Counted from the stretch's first letter, positions 35,537 through 46,168 are shown. The stretch is DNA of 64,000 nucleotides from an uncultured Aquimarina sp. (GCF_947492405.1 NZ_CANLMP010000006.1:310001-374000), one strand, 5' to 3'. Program-made: numbers and translations. Notes: a model not told the origin generated them from the letters alone.

Positions 35537-36604
35537 TTACCCCTCCAACAATCGTTTCATATTTACATTTTCATAATTCCTCCTTACAAAATCCAATGCC
35601 GTTTTTAATACTTCACCCATAGATTTACTTCTCCTAAATTTTAGATCTAATGTAAAGTTATACAGGTGTTCCCTTAATTCTTTAAGGTTTTCCTCTGTAG
35701 AAATAGTATCGGCACACATACAATCTATTAGCGTTTCATAACGTGATCTGGAGTTTAATATTCGTTTTGCTAAAATAGAACGTTCTTCTTTTTTATACTG
35801 TTCAATAGAGCTAGGCTGTAGTTTACTCATAACAATTGCAACCATATCAAAATTCTCTTTAAAAAATTGTGGTTGATATACTTTTAATTTACCCTCAAAA
35901 CATTGCTGATCAAAATCTATCGCTCTAATTTTATATTCTACATGTTCAAAATCGTGGATTGGGATGATTACATAATTATAGGATCGCATATCTCCTAACA
36001 AACGCATCTGACATCGTTCATTGAATTTCACAAACTCTTTTGCTATCTGAGATTTAGCCTGGTCACTTAAGTCTGGCAAAAAGTCCTTAATAAACACATC
36101 TCCGGGAATTCCTGCTATATGTTCTTCTATCAATGTATTTTTATATACCAAAAAGTTAATTCTATTTGGCGAAAACATATGCTCTAACTCCAATCCGTAA
36201 ATACGAGAAGCATCAGCTTTTTTAACATAGATGTAAGTGTAGTTATCATTCAGGATATTCCTAATTTTAATCCTAAACGGTTTTGAATTACCAAAAGTAC
36301 AGTAATCAATAGCATCAATATTAAGAAACTCTATTGCATCTTCATTACCATCAGAATGGAGTATGGTATAGACCTTCTTTAAACTGGATTCTATTTCTGG
36401 TCGTTCATGCTCCTCGTAATACACACGTATCCACAACGTATCCTCATCATTACTATCATACACCACAATGGAACCAGAAAACCTCAACAAATCATCATAA
36501 AACACCGGAATTTTAATTTTACGATTACATTCTTTTAAATAACTATCCAGACTATCATTAATTGGATAAGTAGGTTTCTTCTTGGACATTAGCTTTTCTT
36601 CCAT
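35537..36604 (-). CDS. Unrecognised protein with protein-kinase-like motifs
   Basis: A 355-residue cytoplasmic protein I cannot assign to a named family. Its order of motifs resembles a kinase or aminoglycoside phosphotransferase fold: a beta-rich first part with YIYVKK (about 125-129, possible ATP lysine), a hinge-like LIEEHIAG (158-165), LGDMRSYNYVI (203-213, like GDxxxxN) and IRAIDFDQQ (226-234, like DFG). A charged helical C-terminus follows. The longest frame adds 36 improbable residues; the MEEKLMSKKK methionine is the likely start. It is divergent from the M28 peptidase gene. Confidence 0.75.
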   Translation of the reverse strand: MEEKLMSKKKPTYPINDSLDSYLKECNRKIKIPVFYDDLLRFSGSIVVYDSNDEDTLWIRVYYEEHERPEIESSLKKVYTILHSDGNEDAIEFLNIDAIDYCTFGNSKPFRIKIRNILNDNYTYIYVKKADASRIYGLELEHMFSPNRINFLVYKNTLIEEHIAGIPGDVFIKDFLPDLSDQAKSQIAKEFVKFNERCQMRLLGDMRSYNYVIIPIHDFEHVEYKIRAIDFDQQCFEGKLKVYQPQFFKENFDMVAIVMSKLQPSSIEQYKKEERSILAKRILNSRSRYETLIDCMCADTISTEENLKELREHLYNFTLDLKFRRSKSMGEVLKTALDFVRRNYENVNMKRLLEG

Positions 36605-36720
36605 GTTTATAAAATTAACCAAAATATGTAATTGGCACCTTCTTTTTAGGAAAGTAAATATGTGTATGATTAGCAAATACCTATCTTTACAGTTATATTC
36701 TAAACTCAACATCTTTTAAA

Positions 36721-38175
36721 ATGAAACATTTCATCTCATTAGTAATGATATCATTGCTAACAATTACACTCACTTTTGCTCAAGAAGAATCATCGTCTTT
36801 CTATGCCACCATGGCTTTAATAGATGCTGAAGAATTACAAAAAGAATACCCTAACGAAATAAAGATAATTGCTAAACGAAGAAATGAAGCAGCTGTTTTG
36901 ATATCTGAAGAAGGAAGTCATAAATTACACGGACGCGTTTTAGTTCACGGCCCTGGATTTATATACAAATCTTCAGAAAGTCAGGCAAAACAGGCTTTGT
37001 TAAATGAAAATGAAGGCGCTACCCAAAGTAAAATGACATTTACCATCACAGAAGATGCTATAGTAAATTTGGCGATGGATGCTATTAATACTCAAAATAT
37101 CGCAAATCATATAACAGAACTTGAAAATTATGGAACCAGATACCACACCTCTAGTGCTGGAGCACAATCAGCTCAAGATCTAAAAGTAAAATGGGAAACC
37201 ATGGCAACAACATATAATAGGTCAGATGTTAGCGTTCGATTAGTAAATCATACTAGCACTCCAATGCCATCCGTAGTAATGACTATCCAGGGCTCTGAAT
37301 TTCCTGATGAATTTGTTATTGTTGGTGGTCACTTAGATTCTACCTCCTCTCAAGGAAATAATGATGCTCCGGGAGCTGATGATGACGCATCTGGTATTGC
37401 AACGATTACTGAAGCAACAAGAGCTTTATTTGAAATCGGTTTTCAGCCAAAAAGAACTATCGAAGTAATGGCGTATGCGGCAGAAGAAGTGGGACTTCGA
37501 GGGTCGGCAGAAATTGCAGCAGATTATAGAGCGAATAATGTAAATGTAGTTGCTGTTGGTCAATTTGATATGACCAATTATAATGGCTCTGTTAATGATG
37601 TGTATTTTATCTCTGATAATACAGATACTACTCTTAATGCATTTTTTAAACAATTAATGGACCACTATAATGCCTCTGGAGATCATCAACTTACCTACAG
37701 TACTGCTCTATGTAACTATGGTTGTTCTGATCACGCTAGTTGGAATAATCAAGGATATAAGGCGTCTTTTCCTTTTGAAGCTAGCTTTTCACAATATAAC
37801 CCAAACATCCATACTAGAAATGACACATTTAGCATATCTGGAACTGCAGAGCACGCAACAAAATTCGCAAAGTTATGTAGTGAATTCCTTATTGAAATAG
37901 CTAAAAATGATGCTACCCTATCTACACCAGAGTTTGAAGCAGAAGGGTATTATATTTACACGAACAACAAAACGCTTACATATCAAATAGCAGAAACCAG
38001 TTCTAAAGTTGAAAGCATCGATATTTATGATATGAATGGAAGAAAGATTCTTCGAAAAGAAGATATAGGAACTTCTGGAACTATCGTTATGAATTCAATC
38101 AGTAGTGGCGTTTATGTAATTACTCTTGACCTAAAAGATCAGAGGCAACTAAGTAAAAAAATCATTTTAAAATAA
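36721..38175 (+). CDS. Secreted M28 family zinc aminopeptidase with T9SS type A sorting domain
   Basis: A 484-residue exported enzyme: signal peptide (1-20), an N-terminal region (21-125), then the M28 domain with zinc ligands His204 (GGHLDS) and Asp220 (GADDDASG), the catalytic pair Glu255/Glu256 (AAEEVG) and a later CSDHASW histidine. The C-terminal about 75 residues (VESIDIYDMNGRKI, then GVYVITLD) are a type A T9SS signal. It should release N-terminal amino acids from peptides outside the cell. It is a single-gene unit ended by a very strong hairpin. Confidence 0.94.
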   Translation: MKHFISLVMISLLTITLTFAQEESSSFYATMALIDAEELQKEYPNEIKIIAKRRNEAAVLISEEGSHKLHGRVLVHGPGFIYKSSESQAKQALLNENEGATQSKMTFTITEDAIVNLAMDAINTQNIANHITELENYGTRYHTSSAGAQSAQDLKVKWETMATTYNRSDVSVRLVNHTSTPMPSVVMTIQGSEFPDEFVIVGGHLDSTSSQGNNDAPGADDDASGIATITEATRALFEIGFQPKRTIEVMAYAAEEVGLRGSAEIAADYRANNVNVVAVGQFDMTNYNGSVNDVYFISDNTDTTLNAFFKQLMDHYNASGDHQLTYSTALCNYGCSDHASWNNQGYKASFPFEASFSQYNPNIHTRNDTFSISGTAEHATKFAKLCSEFLIEIAKNDATLSTPEFEAEGYYIYTNNKTLTYQIAETSSKVESIDIYDMNGRKILRKEDIGTSGTIVMNSISSGVYVITLDLKDQRQLSKKIILK

Positions 38176-38191
38176 CAGATCGAAATATTTT

Positions 38192-38233
38192 ATACAAAGA
38201 AAGACCAACTAAAAAGTTGGTCTTTCTTTGTAT
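38192..38233 (+). terminator. Strong terminator after the M28 peptidase gene
   Basis: A perfect 19-base stem (ATACAAAGAAAGACCAACT and its complement) with an AAAA loop. T-rich on the descending arm. Confidence 0.88.
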
Positions 38234-38327
38234 AAATGAGTTTTAACTTCTTTTTTTTCGATATCTCTTTTGTAACAAAAATCAATACTAATCGTCTTGT
38301 TTAATATAACCGCCAAAAAAAATACAA

Positions 38328-39227
38328 TTGGAAACTATTCTAACCTTGAAGAATCTTACCAAAAGATTCGGACCAATAACTGCCGTTAATGACCTTTCCT
38401 TTACTATAAAAAAGGGAAACGTTTATGGTATTTTAGGACCTAACGGAAGTGGTAAATCAACTACACTGGGTATTGTCCTTAATGTAGTTAACAGATCTTC
38501 GGGAGATTTTACCTGGTTTGATGGAACTACCTCTACGCACGAGGCTCTTAAAAAAGTAGGAGCCATTATAGAACGCCCTAACTTTTATCCATATATGACA
38601 GCTGCTCAAAACCTGAAGCTTGTCTGTCAAATTAAGGAAGTATCCGCTGATAAAATTGAAGAGAAGTTAGAGCTTGTTGGTCTTTTGGATCGAAAGGATA
38701 GTAAATTTAGAACTTTCTCTCTTGGTATGAAACAACGTTTAGCAATTGCTTCGGCTCTGTTAAACGATCCGGAAATTCTTATTCTTGATGAACCGACAAA
38801 CGGTTTAGATCCACAAGGAATTCATCAAATCAGAGAAATTATTAAGGTAATTGCTTCAAAAGGAACTACAATTCTTCTGGCTTCGCATTTATTAGATGAA
38901 GTAGAAAAAGTATGTAGTCATGTGGTTATCATTCGTAAAGGGGTAAAATTATATTCGGGTCCTGTAGATGAAATGAATGCAAGCCATGGTTTCTTTGAAT
39001 TAAAAAGTAATCAAAACAGCGTACTTAAAAAATGGTTATCTGATCAAAGTACTTTTGGGAATATAAAAGAAGAAGAGGATAAACTTATTGCTTTTTTAAA
39101 TCGTGAATTAGATGCAGAAAGTCTGAACAAGCAATTACACGAGGCTGGTATTACGCTTACCCATCTGGTAAAACGTAAAGAAAGTCTGGAAGAACAGTTC
39201 CTACAATTAACCAACAATTTAAACTAA
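38328..39227 (+). CDS. ABC transporter ATP-binding protein
   Basis: A 299-residue ATPase: Walker A GPNGSGKST (37-45), signature SLGMKQRLA (131-139), Walker B ILILDEPTNGLDP (150-162), switch His187 (ASHLLDE), then a C-terminal extension typical of CcmA/bacitracin-type exporters. The start is TTG, giving METILTLKNL; no ATG gives a sensible N-terminus. It is coupled to the permease gene 4 bases downstream. Substrate unknown. Confidence 0.93.
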   Translation: METILTLKNLTKRFGPITAVNDLSFTIKKGNVYGILGPNGSGKSTTLGIVLNVVNRSSGDFTWFDGTTSTHEALKKVGAIIERPNFYPYMTAAQNLKLVCQIKEVSADKIEEKLELVGLLDRKDSKFRTFSLGMKQRLAIASALLNDPEILILDEPTNGLDPQGIHQIREIIKVIASKGTTILLASHLLDEVEKVCSHVVIIRKGVKLYSGPVDEMNASHGFFELKSNQNSVLKKWLSDQSTFGNIKEEEDKLIAFLNRELDAESLNKQLHEAGITLTHLVKRKESLEEQFLQLTNNLN

Positions 39228-39231
39228 AGCA

Positions 39232-40071
39232 ATGTTACGATTACTCAATATAGAATTTCAAAAATTACGATTTAACAAGTCTGCCAAAGTACTTACTATT
39301 ACTTATTTTGTATTAATAACTGCTATAGCTCTTATAGCTTCATATGAGTTCAATTTTGGAGGGGTCAAAGTTAGATTAGCAGATCAAGGAATATTTAACT
39401 TTCCATACATATGGCACTTTACCTCGTATATTGCTGCTTGGCTAAAGATTTTTCTAGCTATTGTTATTGTTTCCATAATGGCCAATGAATATACCAATAG
39501 AACTCTAAAGCAAAATCTTATCGACGGATTAAGTAAAAAAGAGTTTTTAACCTCTAAATTCCTTACAGTAATAGTTTTTTCCTTAATATCTACAATCTTT
39601 TTATTTACGGTTGCACTGGTTTTAGGTTTGATATTTTCGGACTATAATGAATTCTCTATAATTATTACTGACTTAGATTTTATTCTTGCTTACTTTATAA
39701 AGTTGGTTGGATTCTTTTCCTTTTGTATGTTTTTGGGCATACTCATTAAACGTTCCGCCTTTGCTCTTGGCTTTCTTATTTTTTGGCAAATTATTGAAGG
39801 AATTGTTTGGGGGTTAGCAAGTTTAGTGAAATGGAAATTCGATTCTGACTTGGTTTACAAAATAATTCCATTCTTACCATTGGACAGTATGGCGAATCTT
39901 ATTAATGAACCATGGTCTAGATTAAATTTTATACAAGCTGCAGCTAACCAACTTGGCGAAGGATTTCAGAGAGACTATGCTGTACACTGGTATGAAATAC
40001 TAATTGTATTAGTTTGGACTGCAATATTTGTGAGACTTTCATATTATCTTCTAAAAAAGAGAGATTTATGA
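39232..40071 (+). CDS. ABC transporter permease, ABC-2 type
   Basis: A 279-residue membrane protein with six predicted helices and an ABC-2 layout: a long first loop after helix 1, ANEYTNRTLKQNLIDGLSKKEFL (in part) before helix 3, and a C-terminal helix ending in YYLLKKRDL. With the adjacent ATPase it would form an exporter for a lipid, antibiotic or other hydrophobic substrate. The next gene starts 26 bases later but has its own -7 candidate. Confidence 0.88.
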   Translation: MLRLLNIEFQKLRFNKSAKVLTITYFVLITAIALIASYEFNFGGVKVRLADQGIFNFPYIWHFTSYIAAWLKIFLAIVIVSIMANEYTNRTLKQNLIDGLSKKEFLTSKFLTVIVFSLISTIFLFTVALVLGLIFSDYNEFSIIITDLDFILAYFIKLVGFFSFCMFLGILIKRSAFALGFLIFWQIIEGIVWGLASLVKWKFDSDLVYKIIPFLPLDSMANLINEPWSRLNFIQAAANQLGEGFQRDYAVHWYEILIVLVWTAIFVRLSYYLLKKRDL

Positions 40072-40079
40072 TATCTTTG
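40072..40079 (+). promoter_or_regulatory. Candidate -7 element for the first T9SS type B gene
   Basis: TATCTTTG immediately after the permease stop matches TAnnTTTG and would start transcription near 40086, 12 bases before the ATG. No -33 TTG is visible. Confidence 0.4.
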
Positions 40080-40097
40080 AGTTTTTGAACTCAACTC

Positions 40098-43000
40098 ATG
40101 AAATACGTATCAATTGTTCTTTTATTTTTATTAGGCTCATCTATATTTGCACAAGGAGAAGCTAATAATTGGTATTTTGGACAAAACGCAGGAATAAGTT
40201 TCAGCACGACACCTCCTACTCCTCTTACAGATGGAAATATAAATACACTAGAAGGATGCACTACTATTTCTGATGCCACAGGTCAATTACTTTTTTACAC
40301 AGATGGAAGAACAGCTTGGAACCGGAATGGTCAGGTAATGTCTAATGCTAATTACAATGGTGGCACTGGTCTATTGGGTGATCCATCAAGTACCTCAAGT
40401 GCATTGATTGTACCTCAACCTAATGTCCCTAATAGATATTTTATTTTTGCAGTAGATGAACCCCATCACGAAAATGCAGCTACCTATCCAAATCAAAATA
40501 CAGGATTCCCAGCTAACCAAGATGATGGTTTTAATAATGGGTTTACTTATTCTGTTGTGGATATGACTTTAAACGGTGGATTAGGAGATGTAGTTGTTAG
40601 TGAAAAAAATATCCCTCTGATCACTTACAATCCTTCAGATAATGCTGAAAGTTCTTATAAATGTTCTGAGAAAATCACAGCTGTAAAAAGTGATGATTGT
40701 GATTCTTTTTGGGTGATTACTCATTTTATTGATACTTACTATGCGTTTAGTATAGACCAAACTGGTGTGAACACCACTCCCGTAACATCACAAGTTGGAG
40801 TAACGGTTCCCATTTCAGGTTATAGACGGAATGCCTTAGGATATCTAAAAGCTTCTCCAGAAGGAGACAAATTAGCTGTAGTGCATTTTGGATTAACCAA
40901 TGTCACTGGCGGAGATGGACCAGGAAAGGTATTGTTTTATGATTTTGATAATAGCACAGGAATAGTTAGTAATGAAATAGAATTATACGACGGTGATGCT
41001 CCTTATGGAATAGAATTTTCACAAAGTGGAGAACGTTTATATACTACAGTAGGTTTGGGAATTGGTGGTCAAGGAGAAAGTTTTTTGATGCAATTTGATC
41101 TTACATTACCAGACAATCAAATTTCCGCTAGTGGAACAAGAATTCTGAATCAAAACGGACAAGATACATCTATTTTTAGTGCAGGAGCATTACAACTAGG
41201 GCCTGATGGAAAAATTTACAGAGCATTGTTTGATTTTAATTCTGGTACTGGAAACTACCTAGGAGTTGTGGAGAATCCCGAAGAGTTAGCAACTAATATT
41301 GATTACAATGATAGAGGGGTATTTGTAAATATAGATGGAAGAAGAGGCTCCAGAATAGGACTACCACCATTTATTCAATCAATTTTTGCACAAACTATTG
41401 ATATTATTAATAGCGGAGACCCTAACAATGTAAACCTTACACTTTGCGAAGGAGATACCTATAGATTAGAATATCAAGATATTGCTACGGCAACATATAC
41501 TTGGTATATCGATGATGTTCAGATTACTAATAATTCTTTTTTTCTGGATGTAACTACTACTGGAAATTATAGATTAGAAGTTGATCTTAATGATGGTAGT
41601 TGCCCATTGATTGGTGTTGCCAACGTTACCTTTTTTGAAGTCCCAGTCGTACAAAACACTCCTACTGACGAAATCATTTGTGATGACAATAATGATGGAA
41701 TATCAGATTTAGATTTGTCATTATACGACGCTACAATTTTAGGAACTCAAGACCCTAATCTATTTCAAGTGCGTTATTTCAGATCCATTGCAGATGCTGA
41801 TACTGATATCAATGTACTGCCTCTAAATTTTACAACCGAAAATAATCCACAAACTATTGCTGTAAGAATTGAAAACACAGGTAATATCAACTGTTATGAT
41901 ACAACTAGTTTCCAAATTGAGATTTTTGATAGTCCAACAGCTTTTACAACCAATCCAATAGTTTCTTGTGATAATGCCGATGATGGTGACGACACTAATG
42001 GCATGATAACATACGATTTGACTTCGGCGAATACAGACATTTATAATGGTCAAAATATTGCTGATTACGCTATTAGCTATCATACTTCGTTAATAGATGC
42101 ACAAAATAACACAAATCCAATTCCAGATCCTGTCAATGCAGTACTATCAAGTACAATGACTGCAGTATACGCCAGACTAGAGAATAACCTAAATACAACT
42201 TGTTTTGATACTGTAGAAATTTCTGTAACTATTAATTTATTACCTGTCGCTAATGATACTTCCTTAGCTCAATGTGACGAATATATGAATACTAATGATG
42301 GTATAACATTATTTAATCTCAATGAGGCTTCGGATCAAATTACTGGAGGTAGTGCAGATCGTTCAGTTTTATTTTTTGAAGATATGGTATCTGCAGATGC
42401 AGGAACTCCTGCAATATCTAATATGACTACCTATCAAAATACGGTAGCTAACCAGCAACTTTTTGTTCGAGTAACAGACGATTTAACGGGATGTTTTAGA
42501 ATTTCTACACTAGATCTTTTGGTAAGCACTACATCTGCCAGTGATGCTATTTTAAATGAATGCGACGACGATGGTACAGAAGATGGATTTACAGAATTTG
42601 ATCTTACACAGGCAAATGCACAAGTTCTTTTTGGAATTGCTAGCCCGAATTTAAACGTTTCTTATTATGAAACCAATGAAAATGCACTTAGTGAAATCAA
42701 TCCTATAACACTCTATACAAATACAACTGCTGGAACGCAAGGACAAGATATTATATACGCCAGAGTTGAAGATAATCTCAATCAATGTTATGGTATCAAT
42801 CAAGTAGCGTTATTTGTAAATCCACTACCAGATATTGAAGAGTTAGATGAAGCTTTTTTATGTGAAGGGGCTAGCGTTATTATTGACTCAGGATTAGAAT
42901 CTGGTAATCCTAACGATTTTGATTATTTATGGTCTACAGGAGAAATCACGGAGCGTATAACTGTAACCACTGCTATGGACTATACAGTAACCGTTACCAA

Positions 43001-43541
43001 TCAATTAACTGGTTGTTTTAAAGACAGAACAGTCACAGTCACAGAATCATCAATAGCAACTTTACTACCACCAACAATCCTCGATGCTTCAGACAACAAT
43101 ACAGTTACTATAAACTATACAGGGTCTGGTGATTACGAATTTGCAATAGCCTATAATGGTAGCAACATCAGAACCTATCAGGATAATCCAACGTTTACTA
43201 ATGTTCCTCCTGGATTTCATACAGTATACGTAAGAGATAAAAATGGATGCGGAGAAGTTACCCAAGATATTTCTGTGGTAGGATTTCCTAAATATTTCAC
43301 CCCAAATGGTGATGGATTTCACGAAACCTGGAACGTAGAGGGGATTTCGTCTCAAGTTCTGGGCAACTCAATCATTTATATTTTTGATCGAAGTGGCAAA
43401 CTAATTAAACAACTTGTTCCTTCCGGGAATGGTTGGGACGGAACATATGGTGGAAGATTAATGCCTTCCAGCCAATATTGGTTCCAAGTAAAATTAGGCG
43501 ACGGTAGAATCCGAAAGGGAAGCTTTTCTTTAATTAGATAA
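40098..43541 (+). CDS. T9SS type B sorted surface protein, 1147 residues
   Basis: A large secreted protein: signal peptide (1-18, ending IFAQ), a beta-propeller-like domain (about 20-430; ANNWYFGQNAGISF, GPDGKIYRA), then five to six repeats of about 90-100 residues that begin with a CDDNNDGISDLDLSLYD-like motif. Next come an Ig-like segment (LPDIEELDEAFLCEG) and a C-terminal CHU_C/gliding-associated type B domain (GFPKYFTPNGDGFHETWNV, IYIFDRSGKL, GWDGTYGGR). It should be exported by T9SS and attached to the surface. The last 240 residues are almost the same as in the next gene. Confidence 0.93.
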   Translation: MKYVSIVLLFLLGSSIFAQGEANNWYFGQNAGISFSTTPPTPLTDGNINTLEGCTTISDATGQLLFYTDGRTAWNRNGQVMSNANYNGGTGLLGDPSSTSSALIVPQPNVPNRYFIFAVDEPHHENAATYPNQNTGFPANQDDGFNNGFTYSVVDMTLNGGLGDVVVSEKNIPLITYNPSDNAESSYKCSEKITAVKSDDCDSFWVITHFIDTYYAFSIDQTGVNTTPVTSQVGVTVPISGYRRNALGYLKASPEGDKLAVVHFGLTNVTGGDGPGKVLFYDFDNSTGIVSNEIELYDGDAPYGIEFSQSGERLYTTVGLGIGGQGESFLMQFDLTLPDNQISASGTRILNQNGQDTSIFSAGALQLGPDGKIYRALFDFNSGTGNYLGVVENPEELATNIDYNDRGVFVNIDGRRGSRIGLPPFIQSIFAQTIDIINSGDPNNVNLTLCEGDTYRLEYQDIATATYTWYIDDVQITNNSFFLDVTTTGNYRLEVDLNDGSCPLIGVANVTFFEVPVVQNTPTDEIICDDNNDGISDLDLSLYDATILGTQDPNLFQVRYFRSIADADTDINVLPLNFTTENNPQTIAVRIENTGNINCYDTTSFQIEIFDSPTAFTTNPIVSCDNADDGDDTNGMITYDLTSANTDIYNGQNIADYAISYHTSLIDAQNNTNPIPDPVNAVLSSTMTAVYARLENNLNTTCFDTVEISVTINLLPVANDTSLAQCDEYMNTNDGITLFNLNEASDQITGGSADRSVLFFEDMVSADAGTPAISNMTTYQNTVANQQLFVRVTDDLTGCFRISTLDLLVSTTSASDAILNECDDDGTEDGFTEFDLTQANAQVLFGIASPNLNVSYYETNENALSEINPITLYTNTTAGTQGQDIIYARVEDNLNQCYGINQVALFVNPLPDIEELDEAFLCEGASVIIDSGLESGNPNDFDYLWSTGEITERITVTTAMDYTVTVTNQLTGCFKDRTVTVTESSIATLLPPTILDASDNNTVTINYTGSGDYEFAIAYNGSNIRTYQDNPTFTNVPPGFHTVYVRDKNGCGEVTQDISVVGFPKYFTPNGDGFHETWNVEGISSQVLGNSIIYIFDRSGKLIKQLVPSGNGWDGTYGGRLMPSSQYWFQVKLGDGRIRKGSFSLIR

Positions 43542-43617
43542 TCACATTATTCTGCTAAAAAGTCTTTTAATACAATACTTTATAATTAGTATATTCGTGC
43601 CTTAACAAAGATTGTAG

Positions 43618-46089
43618 ATGAGGAAAACATTACTATGCACTTTATTACTTTTCATATCTTTTTTTTACAGCTATTCTCAAAACGAGCCTACAGATTGTGT
43701 AAATGCGGTCGTTATATGTGGGAATACTAACTTAGAATTAAATTCTAATGGCACAGGTATTTCAGATTTTAATATTGCCGGGAACAACGCGCCTAGTTGT
43801 GGTTTTAATGAATCTCAAAGCTTATGGATAAGAGTAAACATTGTTCAATCAGGAACCTTGGCCTTTATAATCACTCCAGAATCTAATAACAATGATGAAG
43901 ATTATGATTTTGCAGTATATGGACCTAATGTTACTTGTAGTACACTCGGAAACTCAATTCGGTGTTCATCTACGAATCCTCCAGCGGCTGGAGTTCCTAC
44001 CTTAACAGGGCTTAGTGATACTGAAACAGACTTAAACGAAGGTCCAGGAGCAGCAGGTAATGGTTTTGTAAGATCTATAGATGCAATTGCAGGAGAAGAA
44101 TATTATATACTCATTGATAATTTTTCTCAAAATGGTGGTTTTGATTTAGAATTTACAGGAACCGCATTACTGCCAGATAGTCCTCAAAATGATGCAGGCC
44201 CCAATAATAACTTAAATCTTACGGAATGTGATATAGTTGGAAATCCTAATGATGGAATCACAAACTATGATTTGGAAAGTAATACGACTACAATTATAGG
44301 AACACAAACCAATACAATCATAACATATCATATATCAGAAGAAGATGCTAATTTGGGTAATGGAGCATTGGCTAGTCCATATTTAAGCACACAAAATCGC
44401 CAAACTATTTACGTAAGAATTGAAAATACATTAACAGAATGCTTCATAATAGATACATTTACTTTAACCGCAAATCTTGGCCCTCCGATTATCACTCCTA
44501 CTCCATTCGTTTTATGTGATAACAATGATGATAGTGATGATGCTAATGGATTTGTTTCCTTTTTATTAAGTAACAAGGACACAGAAATTCTTAATGGTTT
44601 AGATCCTACAGATTATACCCTCACATATCATACTTCTCAAACAGACGCAGATGCAGGTACAGGAATTATTGATAAAACTACACCATATACAAATACTTCA
44701 AACCCACAGACAATTTTTGTACGTGTTCAGGAAAACACAGGATTATTTTGTTTGAGTACCATTAGTTTTGAGTTGCAAGTAGATCCATTGCCAATAGCCA
44801 ATCCATCATCTTTAATACAATGTGATGAGTATAATGACCCTACTGATGGTATTACATTATTTAACCTGAACGAGGCTGTTGACCAAATTACAGGAGGAAC
44901 TACAGATAGAACTGTTACATTTTTTGAAGACCTCACATCGGCTAACACAGGAGCGCCATCAATTACAAATACAGATACTTATCAAAATGTAACTACCAAT
45001 CAGCAATTATTTGTTCGTGTTACTGATAATGTCAATAACTGCTTTAGGATTTCCACACTGGATCTTCAGGTAAGTGTTACTTCTGCAAACAATGCATTTT
45101 TATCAATATGTGATGATGATGGAATTGAGGATGGATTTAGAGCGTTTGATCTTACTCAAGCAAATGCTCAAGTTCTTTTTGGGATTGCCACCCCTAATTT
45201 ATCTGTGGTCTATTATGAAACCATAAATGATGCCTTAAGCGAATCTAATGCTATTACAATGTATACCAATAGTACTCCGGGAACCCAAGGTGTTGATATA
45301 GTATATGCCAGAATAGAGGACAATCTAAATCAATGTTTTGGTATCAATCAGGTACAATTATTTGTAAATCCACTACCAGATATAGAAGAGTTAGATGAAG
45401 CTTTTTTATGTGAAGGGTCTAGCGTTATTATTGACTCAGGATTAGAATCTGGTAATCCTAACGATTTTGATTATTTATGGTCTACAGGAGAAATAACGGA
45501 GCGTATAACTGTGACCACCGCTATGGACTATACAGTAACCGTTACCAATCAATTAACTGGCTGTTTTAGAGACAGAACAGTCACAGTTATAGAATCATCA
45601 ATAGCAACTTTACTACCACCAACGATCCTCGATGCTTCAGACAACAATACAGTTACTATAAACTATACAGGATCTGGTGATTACGAATTTGCAATAGCCT
45701 ATAATGGTAGTAACATCAGAACCTATCAGGATAGTCCAACGTTTACTAACGTCCCTTCTGGATTTCATACAATATACGTAAGAGATAAAAATGGATGCGG
45801 AGAAGTTACCCAAGATATTTCTGTAGTAGGATTTCCTAAATATTTTACTCCAAATGGTGATGGATTTCACGAAACCTGGAATGTAGAAGGAATATCATCA
45901 CAAGTATTGGGCAATTCTATTATTTATATTTTTGATCGAAGTGGCAAACTACTGAAACAATTAACTCCTTCAGGAAATGGTTGGGACGGAACATATGGTG
46001 GAAGATTAATGCCTTCCAGCCAATATTGGTTCCAAGTAAAATTAAGTGATGGAAGAATATGCAAAGGAAGCTTTTCTTTAATACGATAA
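43618..46089 (+). CDS. T9SS type B sorted surface protein, 823 residues
   Basis: A signal peptide (about 1-21) is followed by an N-terminal beta-sandwich domain (22-185; NAVVICGNTNLEL, GEEYYILIDNFSQNGGFDLEFTG in part) that differs from the previous gene. Then come four repeats of the CDxxxDxxDGxxxFdL kind and a nearly identical Ig-like plus CHU_C type B tail. It starts 76 bases after the previous stop, a tandem paralogue with a swapped N-terminal domain. Surface adhesin or polymer-binding function is inferred. Confidence 0.93.
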   Translation: MRKTLLCTLLLFISFFYSYSQNEPTDCVNAVVICGNTNLELNSNGTGISDFNIAGNNAPSCGFNESQSLWIRVNIVQSGTLAFIITPESNNNDEDYDFAVYGPNVTCSTLGNSIRCSSTNPPAAGVPTLTGLSDTETDLNEGPGAAGNGFVRSIDAIAGEEYYILIDNFSQNGGFDLEFTGTALLPDSPQNDAGPNNNLNLTECDIVGNPNDGITNYDLESNTTTIIGTQTNTIITYHISEEDANLGNGALASPYLSTQNRQTIYVRIENTLTECFIIDTFTLTANLGPPIITPTPFVLCDNNDDSDDANGFVSFLLSNKDTEILNGLDPTDYTLTYHTSQTDADAGTGIIDKTTPYTNTSNPQTIFVRVQENTGLFCLSTISFELQVDPLPIANPSSLIQCDEYNDPTDGITLFNLNEAVDQITGGTTDRTVTFFEDLTSANTGAPSITNTDTYQNVTTNQQLFVRVTDNVNNCFRISTLDLQVSVTSANNAFLSICDDDGIEDGFRAFDLTQANAQVLFGIATPNLSVVYYETINDALSESNAITMYTNSTPGTQGVDIVYARIEDNLNQCFGINQVQLFVNPLPDIEELDEAFLCEGSSVIIDSGLESGNPNDFDYLWSTGEITERITVTTAMDYTVTVTNQLTGCFRDRTVTVIESSIATLLPPTILDASDNNTVTINYTGSGDYEFAIAYNGSNIRTYQDSPTFTNVPSGFHTIYVRDKNGCGEVTQDISVVGFPKYFTPNGDGFHETWNVEGISSQVLGNSIIYIFDRSGKLLKQLTPSGNGWDGTYGGRLMPSSQYWFQVKLSDGRICKGSFSLIR

Positions 46090-46168
46090 ACTTTCCCTAA
46101 AACTTTAATTCAGTTTTAAAAATCATAACAGTATTCTGTATCTTTATTCAGAAAACATATCCTATATA

